A stretch of 60,814 bases of DNA, taken from the NCBI RefSeq assembly GCF_001984055.1, contig NZ_LYVO01000040.1, positions 1 to 60,814 of the forward strand, given 5' to 3'. This document shows, piece after piece, positions 24,463 to 32,832 of this stretch. The stretch is from Variovorax sp. KK3. GTDB taxonomy: Bacteria > Pseudomonadota > Gammaproteobacteria > Burkholderiales > Burkholderiaceae_C. The position numbers were made by a program, and so were the translations under genes. The notes below the pieces were generated by a model that was not told where the DNA came from, did not search any database, and worked only from the letters and a program-made list of their open reading frames with translations. How positions within the stretch are numbered: the first letter of the stretch is position 1; every line of letters begins with the position of its first letter.

Positions 24463-25423
24463 TCTGGATGAGCGCGCGCGAGCTCAGGTACTCGGCGTCG
24501 ATCATCTTCTGGAAGCTGGCCGATGCGCCGCCGACCGGGTTCGTGCCCATCGTTTCCAGGCTGGCCTTGAACTCGGGCTCCTTCAGGAACTGGTTGATCG
24601 TCGCGTTCATCTTCGCGATGGCAGGCTGCGGTGTTCCCTTCGGCGCGAAGATGCCGAGCCAGGTCAGGTGGCTGTACGACGTGCGGGTGACTTCGGCGAC
24701 CGTCGGAACATCGGGCAGGCTGGGCCACCGTTCCGCCGAGGTCACCGCCAAGGGCTTGATCTTTCCCGCCTTGATGACCGGCATCGCCGCGGCCAGGGTC
24801 GACGAGACGATCGGAATCTGCCCGCCCGCCGCATCGGCCAGCGAAGGGCCCGAACCCTTGTACGGCGCGTGCGCGAAGCTGGTGCCCGACTCGCGCTGGA
24901 ACAGTTCGAACGCGATGTGGCTCGGCAACCCGATGCCAGGACTGCCGTACGCGATCGAGCCGGGAGAGGCCTTGGCCTGCTTCATCATCTCGGCGAGGTC
25001 CTTGAACGGCGCGTTGTTGGCCGCCACGAACACCGACGGGCCGCGGGTGACTTCGACCACCGGCGCGAAGTCGTCGAGCTTGTAGGGCGGCTTCGCGAAA
25101 AGCGAGACGTTGACCGTGTGGTTGTTGCCTGTGAGCAGGAAGGTGTATCCATCGGGTGTCGCGCGCGCGACGTTCTCGGTGGCGATGTTGCCGCCACCGC
25201 CACCCTTGTTGTCGACGATCACCGGCTGGCCCAAGGCCCGGGACAGCCGGTCGCTCAGCATCCGTGCGACGGCGTCGGCGCTGCCGCCCGGAGACGAGGG
25301 CACGACGATGCGGATCGGCTTCTCGGGCCACTCGGCGCGGGCAGGGGTCGCGATGGTGCCGATCGACGCGGCAAGGGCGCTGACGAGGAAGGCGCGGCGG
25401 AGGACGACCACGTGGGAGTTCAT
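24440..25423 (-). CDS. Bug/TctC-type periplasmic receptor
   Basis: A 327-residue exported receptor with a signal peptide (LRRAFLVSALAASIG, cleavage near PARA-EWP), IRIVVPSSPGGSAD, VIVDNKGGGGG, TPDGYTFLL and APYKGSG. Its ATG overlaps the stop of the CaiB gene (25420-25423). Ligand probably the acid that the CaiB enzyme activates or the 2-hydroxy acid oxidised by the following dehydrogenase. Confidence 0.93.
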   Translation of the reverse strand: MNSHVVVLRRAFLVSALAASIGTIATPARAEWPEKPIRIVVPSSPGGSADAVARMLSDRLSRALGQPVIVDNKGGGGGNIATENVARATPDGYTFLLTGNNHTVNVSLFAKPPYKLDDFAPVVEVTRGPSVFVAANNAPFKDLAEMMKQAKASPGSIAYGSPGIGLPSHIAFELFQRESGTSFAHAPYKGSGPSLADAAGGQIPIVSSTLAAAMPVIKAGKIKPLAVTSAERWPSLPDVPTVAEVTRTSYSHLTWLGIFAPKGTPQPAIAKMNATINQFLKEPEFKASLETMGTNPVGGASASFQKMIDAEYLSSRALIQSAKLRAD

Positions 25424-26715
25424 ACGACTGTCTCGGCTGTAGCGGTGGGAGAAGGGGTAAGCGAAACGGAAGCGGGCTCTTCGACCGGGCGAACATGCAC
25501 CACGCCGGCGTCGTTCAAGCGAGCGATCTCGGTCGTGGCATAGCCCAGTTCCTGCATCACCTCGGCGGTGTGCTGCCCGTACAGCGGCGCTCCCCTGCGG
25601 GTCACGCCGTTGCCTTTCGAGAACTTGATGGGCAAGCCGAGCGCGTCGATCTCGCCGGCCACCGGGTGTTCGACCCTGATGACCATGTCGCGCGCGCGCG
25701 TCTGCGGATCGTCGAGCACCTGCTTCATGTTCTTCACCGGCCCTGCGGGCACGCCGGCCTTCTCGAAGATCGCGACCCAGTCGTCGGTGCTGCGCGTGCG
25801 GGTCGCGGCCGACATGGCTTCCACCATCGCATCGCGGTTCGCCATGCGGGCGCCGTTCGTCGCGAAGCGCGGGTCTTCCGCCATCCGCGGAAGACCGAGC
25901 GCGTTGCACGTGCCGACCCACAGGCTCTGGCTCATGGCGCCGATGTTGAGCCAGCCGTCCTGCGTCGGAAACGCCTGGTATGGGGCCGCCACGGGGTGTG
26001 CCGACCCCATGGGCCCGGCCGATTCACCGGTGGCGAAGGCCAGCGCGGCGGGCCAATAGGTGTGCACCAGCGACGACTCGAGCAGCGAGGTGTCGACGTA
26101 TTGCCCTTCACCCGTGCGAAGACGCTCGATGTAGGCGGCCAGGATGCCGGTCGCGGCCAGGATGCCCGCGGTGACGTCGCCGACCGGCACGCCCACCTTG
26201 ACCGGCGGGCGGCCCGGCCCTTCTCCAGTGAGGCCCATCAAGCCGGACATGCCTTGCGAGATCAGGTCGTAGCCGGCGCGCTGCGCGTAGGGGCCGGTGA
26301 TGCCGAAGCCCGTGATCTTGCAGTAGACGAGGCCCGGGTTGGTCTGGCGCAGCGTGTCGAACGCCAGGCCCATCTTCTCCATGGTGCCCGGGCGGTAGTT
26401 CTCGAGCACGATGTCGGCCTGGTCGATCATCCGCTTCACGAAGTCGCGGCCCTCGGGGCTCTTGAGGTCCACCGCGACACCGCGCTTGTTCCGGTTGAGG
26501 ATCATGAACGACGCGGCCTCGCCATTGATCTCCGGCGGCACCGTACGGCGCGTGTCGTCGCCGCCGGGCAGCTTCTCCACCTTGACGACATCCGCACCCA
26601 TGTCTGCCAGCAGCAAGCCGCCGACGGGCCCGGCCATGACGTGCGCGAGTTCGACCACGCGCAAGCCGGCCAGCGGCCCCTTGCGAACCGGATCGAGAGA
26701 GGGCTTGGGTTGCAT
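25420..26715 (-). CDS. CaiB/BaiF (family III) CoA-transferase
   Basis: A 431-residue family III CoA-transferase: LRVVELAHVMAGPVGG at the start, LLADMGADVVKVE, NRNKRGVAVDLK, and the catalytic Asp in VPVGDVTAGI. These enzymes transfer CoA between acids through an aspartyl-CoA anhydride. It is the second gene after an enoyl-CoA hydratase (start and stop overlap in TGATG), and is followed by a Bug gene with an ATGA overlap. The tail runs about 20 residues longer than usual with Pro/Thr-rich sequence. Confidence 0.91.
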   Translation of the reverse strand: MQPKPSLDPVRKGPLAGLRVVELAHVMAGPVGGLLLADMGADVVKVEKLPGGDDTRRTVPPEINGEAASFMILNRNKRGVAVDLKSPEGRDFVKRMIDQADIVLENYRPGTMEKMGLAFDTLRQTNPGLVYCKITGFGITGPYAQRAGYDLISQGMSGLMGLTGEGPGRPPVKVGVPVGDVTAGILAATGILAAYIERLRTGEGQYVDTSLLESSLVHTYWPAALAFATGESAGPMGSAHPVAAPYQAFPTQDGWLNIGAMSQSLWVGTCNALGLPRMAEDPRFATNGARMANRDAMVEAMSAATRTRSTDDWVAIFEKAGVPAGPVKNMKQVLDDPQTRARDMVIRVEHPVAGEIDALGLPIKFSKGNGVTRRGAPLYGQHTAEVMQELGYATTEIARLNDAGVVHVRPVEEPASVSLTPSPTATAETVV

Positions 26716-27494
26716 CACTGTCCTTTGAATCGAGGGGGTTGCTTGGCGAGGAAGCTTCGATAGCCCTCGACGAAATCTTCGGTGTCGTAGCAGGCGTAGC
26801 CTTCGTGTTCCTCGGCCTCGGTCAGCGGCGTGCCTTGGCGCAGCCGGGCCACGAACTTCTTGTGCCATCGCGCGGACAGCGGCGCCCCGGCGACGATGCG
26901 GCCCACGGTCTTCGCAAGTTCTTCGTCGTACTGGGCGGCCGGCACCACGCGGTTCACGATGCCCTTGGCACAGGCCTCGGCGGCGCCGATGACGCGGCCT
27001 TCGAGCAACAGTTCGAGCGCGACCTGCGGCCCTGCGAGCCGCACCAAGCCTTCGAGCTCCGGATAGGCGAGCACGGCGCCCAGGCGTGCGATCGGCACGC
27101 CGAAGCGGCCGTCGTCGCTGCTGATCCTGAAGTCGCAGCCGGCTGCCAGTTCGAGCCCGCCGCCCACGCACACGCCCCGGATTGCGGCGACGGTCGGGAT
27201 GGGGCAATCGCGCACCGCGTGCATGGCGCGGTGGCCGTGCTTGCCGAAGGCGATGCCTTGCGCCTTCGACGCGCGGATGGTCTCGAACTCGTCGATGTCC
27301 GCGCCGCTGCCGAAGGCCTCGGTGCCGGACCCGCGCAGCACGATGCAGCGCAGGTCGGGCTCGGCCGACAGTGCCAGCACCGCATCGCCCATGGCGATCC
27401 ACATGGCGCGGCCCATGGCGTTGCGCTTGCCGGGGTTGTCGATGGTGATGGTGGCGACGTGGCCGTCGCGCTCCACAATGATGCTTCCACTCAC
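26715..27494 (-). CDS. Enoyl-CoA hydratase/isomerase family protein
   Basis: A 259-residue crotonase-fold protein. The oxyanion-hole segments AFGSGADIDEF and CVGGGLELAAGCD are present, including the Glu equivalent to rat Glu144 (in LEL). The second catalytic Glu (rat Glu164, normally FGxPE) is replaced: the sequence reads FGVPIARLG. So simple hydration is doubtful; isomerase, hydrolase or another crotonase reaction is possible. The GTG at 27494 is chosen because GGAGACC precedes it and an upstream ATG would run through the LysR operator. First gene of the operon divergent from the LysR regulator at 27600. Confidence 0.87.
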   Translation of the reverse strand: MSGSIIVERDGHVATITIDNPGKRNAMGRAMWIAMGDAVLALSAEPDLRCIVLRGSGTEAFGSGADIDEFETIRASKAQGIAFGKHGHRAMHAVRDCPIPTVAAIRGVCVGGGLELAAGCDFRISSDDGRFGVPIARLGAVLAYPELEGLVRLAGPQVALELLLEGRVIGAAEACAKGIVNRVVPAAQYDEELAKTVGRIVAGAPLSARWHKKFVARLRQGTPLTEAEEHEGYACYDTEDFVEGYRSFLAKQPPRFKGQ

Positions 27495-27569
27495 GTGCAG
27501 GTCTCCGTTGAATGACCGGGAGTCTGATCGGCAGCGGCGGACCTGAAAAATACCGTTGAGAGCTTCCGT

Positions 27570-27586
27570 CATACATCCGCGGTATG
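27570..27586. promoter_or_regulatory. LysR-type operator (CATAC-N7-GTATG)
   Basis: CATACATCCGCGGTATG is a perfect 5-base inverted repeat containing ATAC-N7-GTAT, the T-N11-A form bound by LysR proteins. It lies 14 bases before the LysR ATG and about 75 bases from the divergent hydratase start, the usual autoregulatory and activating position. Confidence 0.7.
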
Positions 27587-27599
27587 CCGGGATAACCCT

Positions 27600-28559
27600 A
27601 TGGAAGTTGCCTTGGAACTGCGTCAACTCAAGTACTTCACGCGCATCGTCGAGATCGGCAGCGTCACGCGCGCCTCTCAATCACTGCACGTCGCGCAGCC
27701 CGCGCTGAGCCTCCAGATCAACCGGCTCGAAGAGGAACTCGGCAAGAAGCTGCTGATGCGCAGCGTGCGCGGCGTGACGCCGACCGAAGCCGGCCTGGCG
27801 GTCTACAAGCAGGCGCAGCTGATCCTCAAGCAGGTCGAGGCCACCCAGCTCATCGCGCACCAGGCCGATGTCGGGCCCGCGGGCCGGGTCGCGATCGGGC
27901 TGCCGTGGACCGTGAGTTCGGTGCTCGGCCTGAAGCTCTTGCAGCAGGTCAGGACGCAGCTTCCGTCGGTGCGCCTCGAAGTCTTGGAGGGCCCCAGCTC
28001 GGTGCTGGCCTCGATGCTGGCGCAGGGCAAGCTGGACATGGCCGTGCTCTTCGACGCCAGCGTGGATGCGGGCCTGCGGATGAAGCCGCTGATCTCCGAG
28101 GCCCTGATGCTCGTCGGTGCACATGGCAAGCTGGATGGCCGCACCGCGACGACGCTCGCCGATGTCGCGGCCCTGCCGTTGCTGTTGCTCAGCCGCCCCA
28201 ACGGCATCCGCGAAGCGATCGAACGCGAGTGGGCCGCCCGCGGATTGAAGCCCCAGGTCGTGGCGGAGATCAATGCGCCGTCGCTCCTCATCGAAGCGGT
28301 GCGGGCGGGGCTGGGCTTCGCCGTGCTTCCCTCGTGCGCGATGGAAGGCAACCTGCGGCGCGGCGAGATCGACGCGATCGAGCTGGAGCAAGGCACGCTC
28401 ACGCGCACGGTCTACCTGAGCACCTCGCGGCTCTTCGAACTGACGCTGGCGACCGAGCACGTTCACGGCGTCGTCGAGCAGCTGATGCAGCAGGCGGTGG
28501 AAGACGGCAGCTGGAAAGGGCAGTGGCTCGAGGCACCCGTCGACGGCGTGGCCGACTAG
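27600..28559 (+). CDS. LysR-family regulator of the divergent CaiB operon
   Basis: A 319-residue regulator with N-terminal helix-turn-helix (VTRASQSLHVAQPALSLQIN) and a full-length effector domain. The N-terminus LELRQLKYFTRIVEIGS resembles the Nac/Cbl/TsaR-like group. It is divergent from the hydratase-CaiB-Bug-dehydrogenase operon and has a T-N11-A palindrome between. The ATG at 27600 gives normal length. The effector is probably a pathway acid or CoA ester. Confidence 0.9.
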   Translation: MEVALELRQLKYFTRIVEIGSVTRASQSLHVAQPALSLQINRLEEELGKKLLMRSVRGVTPTEAGLAVYKQAQLILKQVEATQLIAHQADVGPAGRVAIGLPWTVSSVLGLKLLQQVRTQLPSVRLEVLEGPSSVLASMLAQGKLDMAVLFDASVDAGLRMKPLISEALMLVGAHGKLDGRTATTLADVAALPLLLLSRPNGIREAIEREWAARGLKPQVVAEINAPSLLIEAVRAGLGFAVLPSCAMEGNLRRGEIDAIELEQGTLTRTVYLSTSRLFELTLATEHVHGVVEQLMQQAVEDGSWKGQWLEAPVDGVAD

Positions 28560-28586
28560 CGCCTGCGTGCGCGTCGTGCCAGGGGC

Positions 28587-29486
28587 TCAGTCGGCGCGCG
28601 CGACCAGGTGATCCACCAGGGCTTGCGCGGCTGGCGAAAGTCGAGCGGCGTCACGAAAGCACACCACGAAGCGCCGCGCGGCCCATGGCTCGTCCAGTGC
28701 GATGGTTCGCAGCGCATTCGCTTCCCCGTGCCGGTCTGCCACTTCCTTCGGCACCACGCTGATGGCGAGCCCTGCAGAGACGACGCGAAGCGCGGCCTCG
28801 AAATTGCTGACCACGATGCGGCTGACCAAGGTGCGCTCGACCTTCGCGGCGCTGCGTTGCAGCAACAGGCGCACGGCGCTGTTGACGGGCAGGCCGACGT
28901 GCTCGAAGTCGAGCGTCTCCGCGAACCGGACACGCGCGCGTCGCGCCAGCGCGTGGCGTGCGGGCACGACGACGCAGAGATGGTCGCTGCGGTAGGGGCG
29001 AGACGCCAAGGCGCCGAGGTCGACGGCGTCCCAGCAGACGCCCAAGGTGGCCAGGCCCTCGCGCACGCCGCGCACGATCTCGGGGCTGATCCTCTCTTCC
29101 AGGTCGACCAGGGTCGCGCCGTGCGCCGGCAGGCTCAGGAACGCTGCGACGTCTTCGGCCAGCGATTCGGTCATGGCAGACACGCTGGCCAGCACGCGGA
29201 CCTTGTCGCGGGTGCCGGCCACGTAGCTTTGCATGTCGCGCTGGATGCGTGCCGCGCTGTCCATCATGCCGCGCGCATGTTCGAGCAGCGTGTGGCCCGC
29301 CGCAGTGGGCACGACGCCATGCCGCTTGCGCAGCAGCAGCGGCGTGCCGACCTGGTCTTCGAGCTGCGCCAGGCGCTTGCTGATGGCCGAGCCGACGATG
29401 TTCGCCGTTTCGCCCGCTCGAGCCATGTTGCCCGTTTCGCACACGGCGACGAACAGCCGCAGGGTGGTGAGGTCGAAGTCTCTCAA
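28587..29486 (-). CDS. LysR-family regulator of the divergent HMG-lyase operon
   Basis: A 299-residue LysR protein starting RDFDLTTLRLFVAVCETGNM, with the helix-turn-helix ANIVGSAISKRLAQLE. The only sensible start is TTG at 29486 (GGAA about 9 bases before); no ATG or GTG lies between it and the upstream regulatory repeats in this frame. It is divergent from the HMG-CoA-lyase/CaiB/Bug/GST operon and convergent with the other LysR gene. Confidence 0.87.
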   Translation of the reverse strand: MRDFDLTTLRLFVAVCETGNMARAGETANIVGSAISKRLAQLEDQVGTPLLLRKRHGVVPTAAGHTLLEHARGMMDSAARIQRDMQSYVAGTRDKVRVLASVSAMTESLAEDVAAFLSLPAHGATLVDLEERISPEIVRGVREGLATLGVCWDAVDLGALASRPYRSDHLCVVVPARHALARRARVRFAETLDFEHVGLPVNSAVRLLLQRSAAKVERTLVSRIVVSNFEAALRVVSAGLAISVVPKEVADRHGEANALRTIALDEPWAARRFVVCFRDAARLSPAAQALVDHLVARAD

Positions 29487-29490
29487 GATA

Positions 29491-29544
29491 TTCCGATATG
29501 GAACTTCAAGTTTCCGAAATGTCCAAGATTTCTTGAATCGGAAA
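29491..29544. promoter_or_regulatory. Cluster of TTCCGA half-sites between LysR and the HMG-lyase operon
   Basis: TTCCGA occurs at 29491 and 29512 (21 bases apart, two helical turns) and inverted as TCGGAA at 29538. The last two lie in a perfect 7-base inverted repeat, TTTCCGA/TCGGAAA, with a 20-base spacer. The first is also inside TTCC-GATAT-GGAA. The AT-rich block lies between the TTG of the LysR gene and the lyase gene start, a typical place for LysR sites. Confidence 0.55.
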
Positions 29545-29600
29545 TTCTAGACTTCGCGTCGGGTCGCAGCAACCGCGCTGACGACCAATCAAGGAGACAC

Positions 29601-30551
29601 ATGAACCCCACTGACGCCACCGCGTTGCCGCAACGTGTCGTGATCCGCGAGATGGGCTTGCGCGACGGGCTGCAGAGCATCTCGCAGGTCGTGCCCACGG
29701 CCGCCAAGATCGAATGGATTCGCGGCGCCTACGAAGCAGGGCAACGCGAGATCGAGGTGGGCTCCTTCGTTCCGGCGCGCCTGCTTCCTCAGCTTGCGGA
29801 CACGGCCGAGGTCCTGGCGTTCGCTCAGACCCTGCCGGGCCTCAAGGCGACCGTGCTGGTGCCCAACCTCAAGGGCGCCGAGCGGGCGATGGAATGCGAG
29901 GCCGAACTGATGCTGCTGCCTTTGTCTGCCAGCCAAGCGCACAGCCTGGCGAACTTGCGCAAGACGCCCGACCAGGTGGTCGAGGACATCGCGCGCATTC
30001 GGGACGCACGCGACGCGCGCGGGTCGCGAACGCAGATCGAGGTCGGCATCAGCACGGCATTCGGCTGCACGATCCAGGGGCGCGTCGAGCCTGACGAAGT
30101 CGTTCGCCTGGTCGAGGCCGTGGCCGCCATCGGCGTCGACGCGATCAGCCTCGCCGATACCGTGGGCTATGCCGATCCCGCGATGGTGCGGTCGCTGTTC
30201 GAGGCAACGCTCCCCGTGGCCGGTGGCAAGCTCGACTGCGGCCATTTCCACGACACCCGCGGCCTGGGCCTGGCCAACGTGTTCGCCGCGCTTCAACTCG
30301 GCATCACGCGCTTCGACGCCTGCATCGCCGGCATCGGCGGTTGCCCGCATGCGCCGGGTGCCAGTGGCAACGTCGCCACCGAAGACCTCGCCTACATGCT
30401 CGCGAGCATGGGCATCGACACGGGCCAGGACATCGATGCGCTGCTGGCGCTGCGAAGCCAGGTCGAGCGATGGCTCGAAGGCGAAACCTTTCACGGCACG
30501 CTCTGGCGGGCCGGCCTCCCCAAGACGATGAAACCGGAGCAGCAGAGATGA
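29601..30551 (+). CDS. Hydroxymethylglutaryl-CoA lyase family enzyme
   Basis: A 316-residue TIM-barrel lyase. IREMGLRDGLQS carries the catalytic Arg/Asp, HFHDTRGLGLAN the metal His residues, and GIGGCPHAPGASGN the signature with Cys248 (mobile catalytic loop). The family splits 3-hydroxy-3-methylglutaryl-CoA or related branched hydroxyacyl-CoAs into acetyl-CoA and an acid. Start at 29601 has AAGGAGACAC before it. The CaiB gene follows with an ATGA overlap, an arrangement suggesting CoA is first transferred to a hydroxy dicarboxylic acid, which the lyase then splits. Confidence 0.92.
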   Translation: MNPTDATALPQRVVIREMGLRDGLQSISQVVPTAAKIEWIRGAYEAGQREIEVGSFVPARLLPQLADTAEVLAFAQTLPGLKATVLVPNLKGAERAMECEAELMLLPLSASQAHSLANLRKTPDQVVEDIARIRDARDARGSRTQIEVGISTAFGCTIQGRVEPDEVVRLVEAVAAIGVDAISLADTVGYADPAMVRSLFEATLPVAGGKLDCGHFHDTRGLGLANVFAALQLGITRFDACIAGIGGCPHAPGASGNVATEDLAYMLASMGIDTGQDIDALLALRSQVERWLEGETFHGTLWRAGLPKTMKPEQQR

Positions 30552-31750
30552 GTCAGGACAACCAGGTCGCGCAACCCCTGAAAGGATTGCGCGTCATCGA
30601 GTTCACGCACATGGTGATGGGCCCGACCTGCGGCATGGTGCTGGCGGATCTCGGTGCCGAAGTCATCAAGATCGAACCGGTGGCGGGCGACCACAGCCGC
30701 CGCCTGCTCGGTGCCGGTGCGGGCTTCTTCCCGATGTTCAACCGCAACAAGAAAAGCATCGGCATCGATTTGCACACCGACGAAGGCGCGGAGACGGCGC
30801 GTCGGCTCGCAGCCACGGCCGACGTGGTGGCCGAGAACTTCAAGCCGGGCACCATGGGCAAGTACGGGCTGGACTACGCCTCGCTGTCGAAGGTGAACCC
30901 GCGCATCATCTACGCGAGCCACAAGGGCTTTCTGCCGGGGCCCTACGAGAATCGCACGGCGCTGGACGAAGTGGTGCAGATGATGGGCGGCCTGGCCTAC
31001 ATGACGGGCCGCCCGGGTGATCCGCTGCGCGCCGGGACCAGCGTCAACGACATCATGGGCGGTCTGTTCGGTGCCATCGGCGTGCTGGGCGCGTTGATCC
31101 AGCGCGGCATCACCGGGCGCGGCATGGAGGTGCAGTCGGCGCTGTACGAGAACAACGTCTTTCTGATGGGCCAGCACATGCTGCAGTACGCGGTCACCGG
31201 AAAGCACCCGGCGCCCATGCCCGCGCGCGACAACCCATGGTCCGTGTACGACGTGTTCACGGTGAAGGACGGCGAGCAGATCTTCCTGGCCGCGGTGAGC
31301 GACGCGCAGTGGGCGACGTTCTGCGACGCCCTGGGCTTCGCCGATCTCAAGGCCGAGCCCGCATTGGCGACCAACAACGAGCGGGTCGTCCACCGGCCTC
31401 GCTTGCTGAAGACGATCGCCGAGCGGATCGCCCACCGCACTGCGGCCGAACTCGCCGCCGCGATGCAGGATGCGGGGCTGCCATTCGCGCCGATTCGCAA
31501 GCCGGAAGACCTGTACGACGACGAGCACCTGCAGGCCACCGGCGGCCTGGCGGACATGCACCTCTCCGACGGCCCGAAGGCAGGGCACACGGTCAAGACG
31601 GCCCTGTTTCCGTTCACGCTCGAAGGACGCCGCCTGGGTGTGCGTCTCAGCCCGCCCAAGCTGGGGGAGCACACTGCGGAGTTGCTGGGGCAACTGGGCT
31701 ACGGCAGCATCGAACAGGAGGGCATGCGTTCCAGGAACATCGTGAGCTGA
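30548..31750 (+). CDS. CaiB/BaiF CoA-transferase paired with HMG-lyase
   Basis: A 400-residue family III CoA-transferase with LRVIEFTHMVMGPTCGM, LADLGAEVIKIEP, NRNKKSIGIDL and the catalytic Asp in SVNDIMGG. Immediately coupled to the HMG-lyase gene. In mitochondria a related CoA-transferase uses succinyl-CoA to activate 3-hydroxy-3-methylglutarate or glutarate; a similar dicarboxylate is a reasonable guess here. A Bug receptor follows. Confidence 0.91.
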   Translation: MSQDNQVAQPLKGLRVIEFTHMVMGPTCGMVLADLGAEVIKIEPVAGDHSRRLLGAGAGFFPMFNRNKKSIGIDLHTDEGAETARRLAATADVVAENFKPGTMGKYGLDYASLSKVNPRIIYASHKGFLPGPYENRTALDEVVQMMGGLAYMTGRPGDPLRAGTSVNDIMGGLFGAIGVLGALIQRGITGRGMEVQSALYENNVFLMGQHMLQYAVTGKHPAPMPARDNPWSVYDVFTVKDGEQIFLAAVSDAQWATFCDALGFADLKAEPALATNNERVVHRPRLLKTIAERIAHRTAAELAAAMQDAGLPFAPIRKPEDLYDDEHLQATGGLADMHLSDGPKAGHTVKTALFPFTLEGRRLGVRLSPPKLGEHTAELLGQLGYGSIEQEGMRSRNIVS

Positions 31751-31755
31751 GCCAA

Positions 31756-31776
31756 CTGCCGTCTGCCATCTGCCAT
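31756..31776. repeat. Three 7-bp tandem repeats (CTGCCGT, CTGCCAT, CTGCCAT)
   Basis: Three contiguous heptamers lie in the 95-base linker between the CaiB and Bug genes; further down the linker TCAGTCG occurs twice. The linker shows no promoter. Compare the 7-bp repeats at 46983-47010. Confidence 0.55.
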
Positions 31777-31845
31777 CCGTCGGCTGCACGTCGTCAGTCG
31801 ACGGTCTTCAGTCGCAGACGAATTTCGAGATCGAAGGAGACAACC

Positions 31846-32832
31846 ATGATCGCGCCATCCAATCATTCCCGTCGTTCGATGCTGGCCGCTTCGGCGGCGG
31901 CCATCGCCGTCGCACTATGCCCCATGCTGGCAATGGCTCAAAGCGGCACCGTGCGGCTCGTGCTGCCCAACGCCACCGGCTCCGGCGTCGACGCCATCGC
32001 ACGCGCCGCGCAGCCAGCGCTCGCCAAGTCGCTCGCCGCTGCGGTGGTCGTCGAGAACCAGCCTGGGGCGGGTGGCGTCGTCGGCCTGCAGACGCTGGCG
32101 CGCGCGGCGCCGGACGGCAGCACGCTGTCGATCGTGTCGAACAACGTCGTGATCTTGCCGAGCGTTCTCAAGTCCGTGCCTTTCGACATGCCCGGGGACT
32201 TCACGCCGATCGCGCTGGTCGGCGCGACGCCGATGGTTCTGGTCGTGAACCCGGCCAAGGTGGCGGCGACCAACAGCAAGGAGTTCATCGCCTTGCTCAA
32301 GAGCAAGCCGGGGGCACTGAACTTCGCATCCGGCGGCAACGGCACGATCCTGCACCTGGCGACGGAACTCTTCCTGGAACAGGCAGGCGTCACGGCCAAG
32401 CACATTCCCTACAAGGGCGTCGGTCCGATGGTGACCGACCTGATCGGAGGACAGGTCGAGTTCGGGACCGCGGCACTTTCGAGCGTCCAGCCTCACATCG
32501 CCAGCGGCGCCCTTCGCGCGATCGGAACCTTGGCCCCGCAGCGCACCCCGATCGCGCCAGAGATTCGCACCTTTGCCGAGCAAGGCCTCCCGAGCCTCGT
32601 CGTCGATGCCTGGTTCGCCGTGATCGGCCCGAAAGGAATGAGCCCGGCCAACGTGAAGAAGGCACATGACGCCGTGGTGTCGGCATTCGCCGATCCGGCC
32701 GTGAAGGAGGCCATGTCGAAGCAGGGCAACACGATCGCGATCAGCACGCCGGAGCAGGCGCAGGCGGCGTTTAAGACCGAGCTTGCGAAGTATGCTGCGC
32801 TGGTCAAGAAAGCGGGCATCGAGCCTCAATGA
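31846..32832 (+). CDS. Bug/TctC-type periplasmic receptor
   Basis: A 328-residue exported receptor: RRS followed by hydrophobic MLAASAAAIAVALCPMLA and cleavage near AMAQ, then VRLVLPNATGSGVD, VVVENQPGAGG, APDGSTLSI, NFASGGNGT and IPYKGVG. The ATG at 31846 has AAGGAGACAACC at good spacing. Third gene of the HMG-lyase operon; the GST gene overlaps its stop by 4 bases. Confidence 0.93.
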   Translation: MIAPSNHSRRSMLAASAAAIAVALCPMLAMAQSGTVRLVLPNATGSGVDAIARAAQPALAKSLAAAVVVENQPGAGGVVGLQTLARAAPDGSTLSIVSNNVVILPSVLKSVPFDMPGDFTPIALVGATPMVLVVNPAKVAATNSKEFIALLKSKPGALNFASGGNGTILHLATELFLEQAGVTAKHIPYKGVGPMVTDLIGGQVEFGTAALSSVQPHIASGALRAIGTLAPQRTPIAPEIRTFAEQGLPSLVVDAWFAVIGPKGMSPANVKKAHDAVVSAFADPAVKEAMSKQGNTIAISTPEQAQAAFKTELAKYAALVKKAGIEPQ

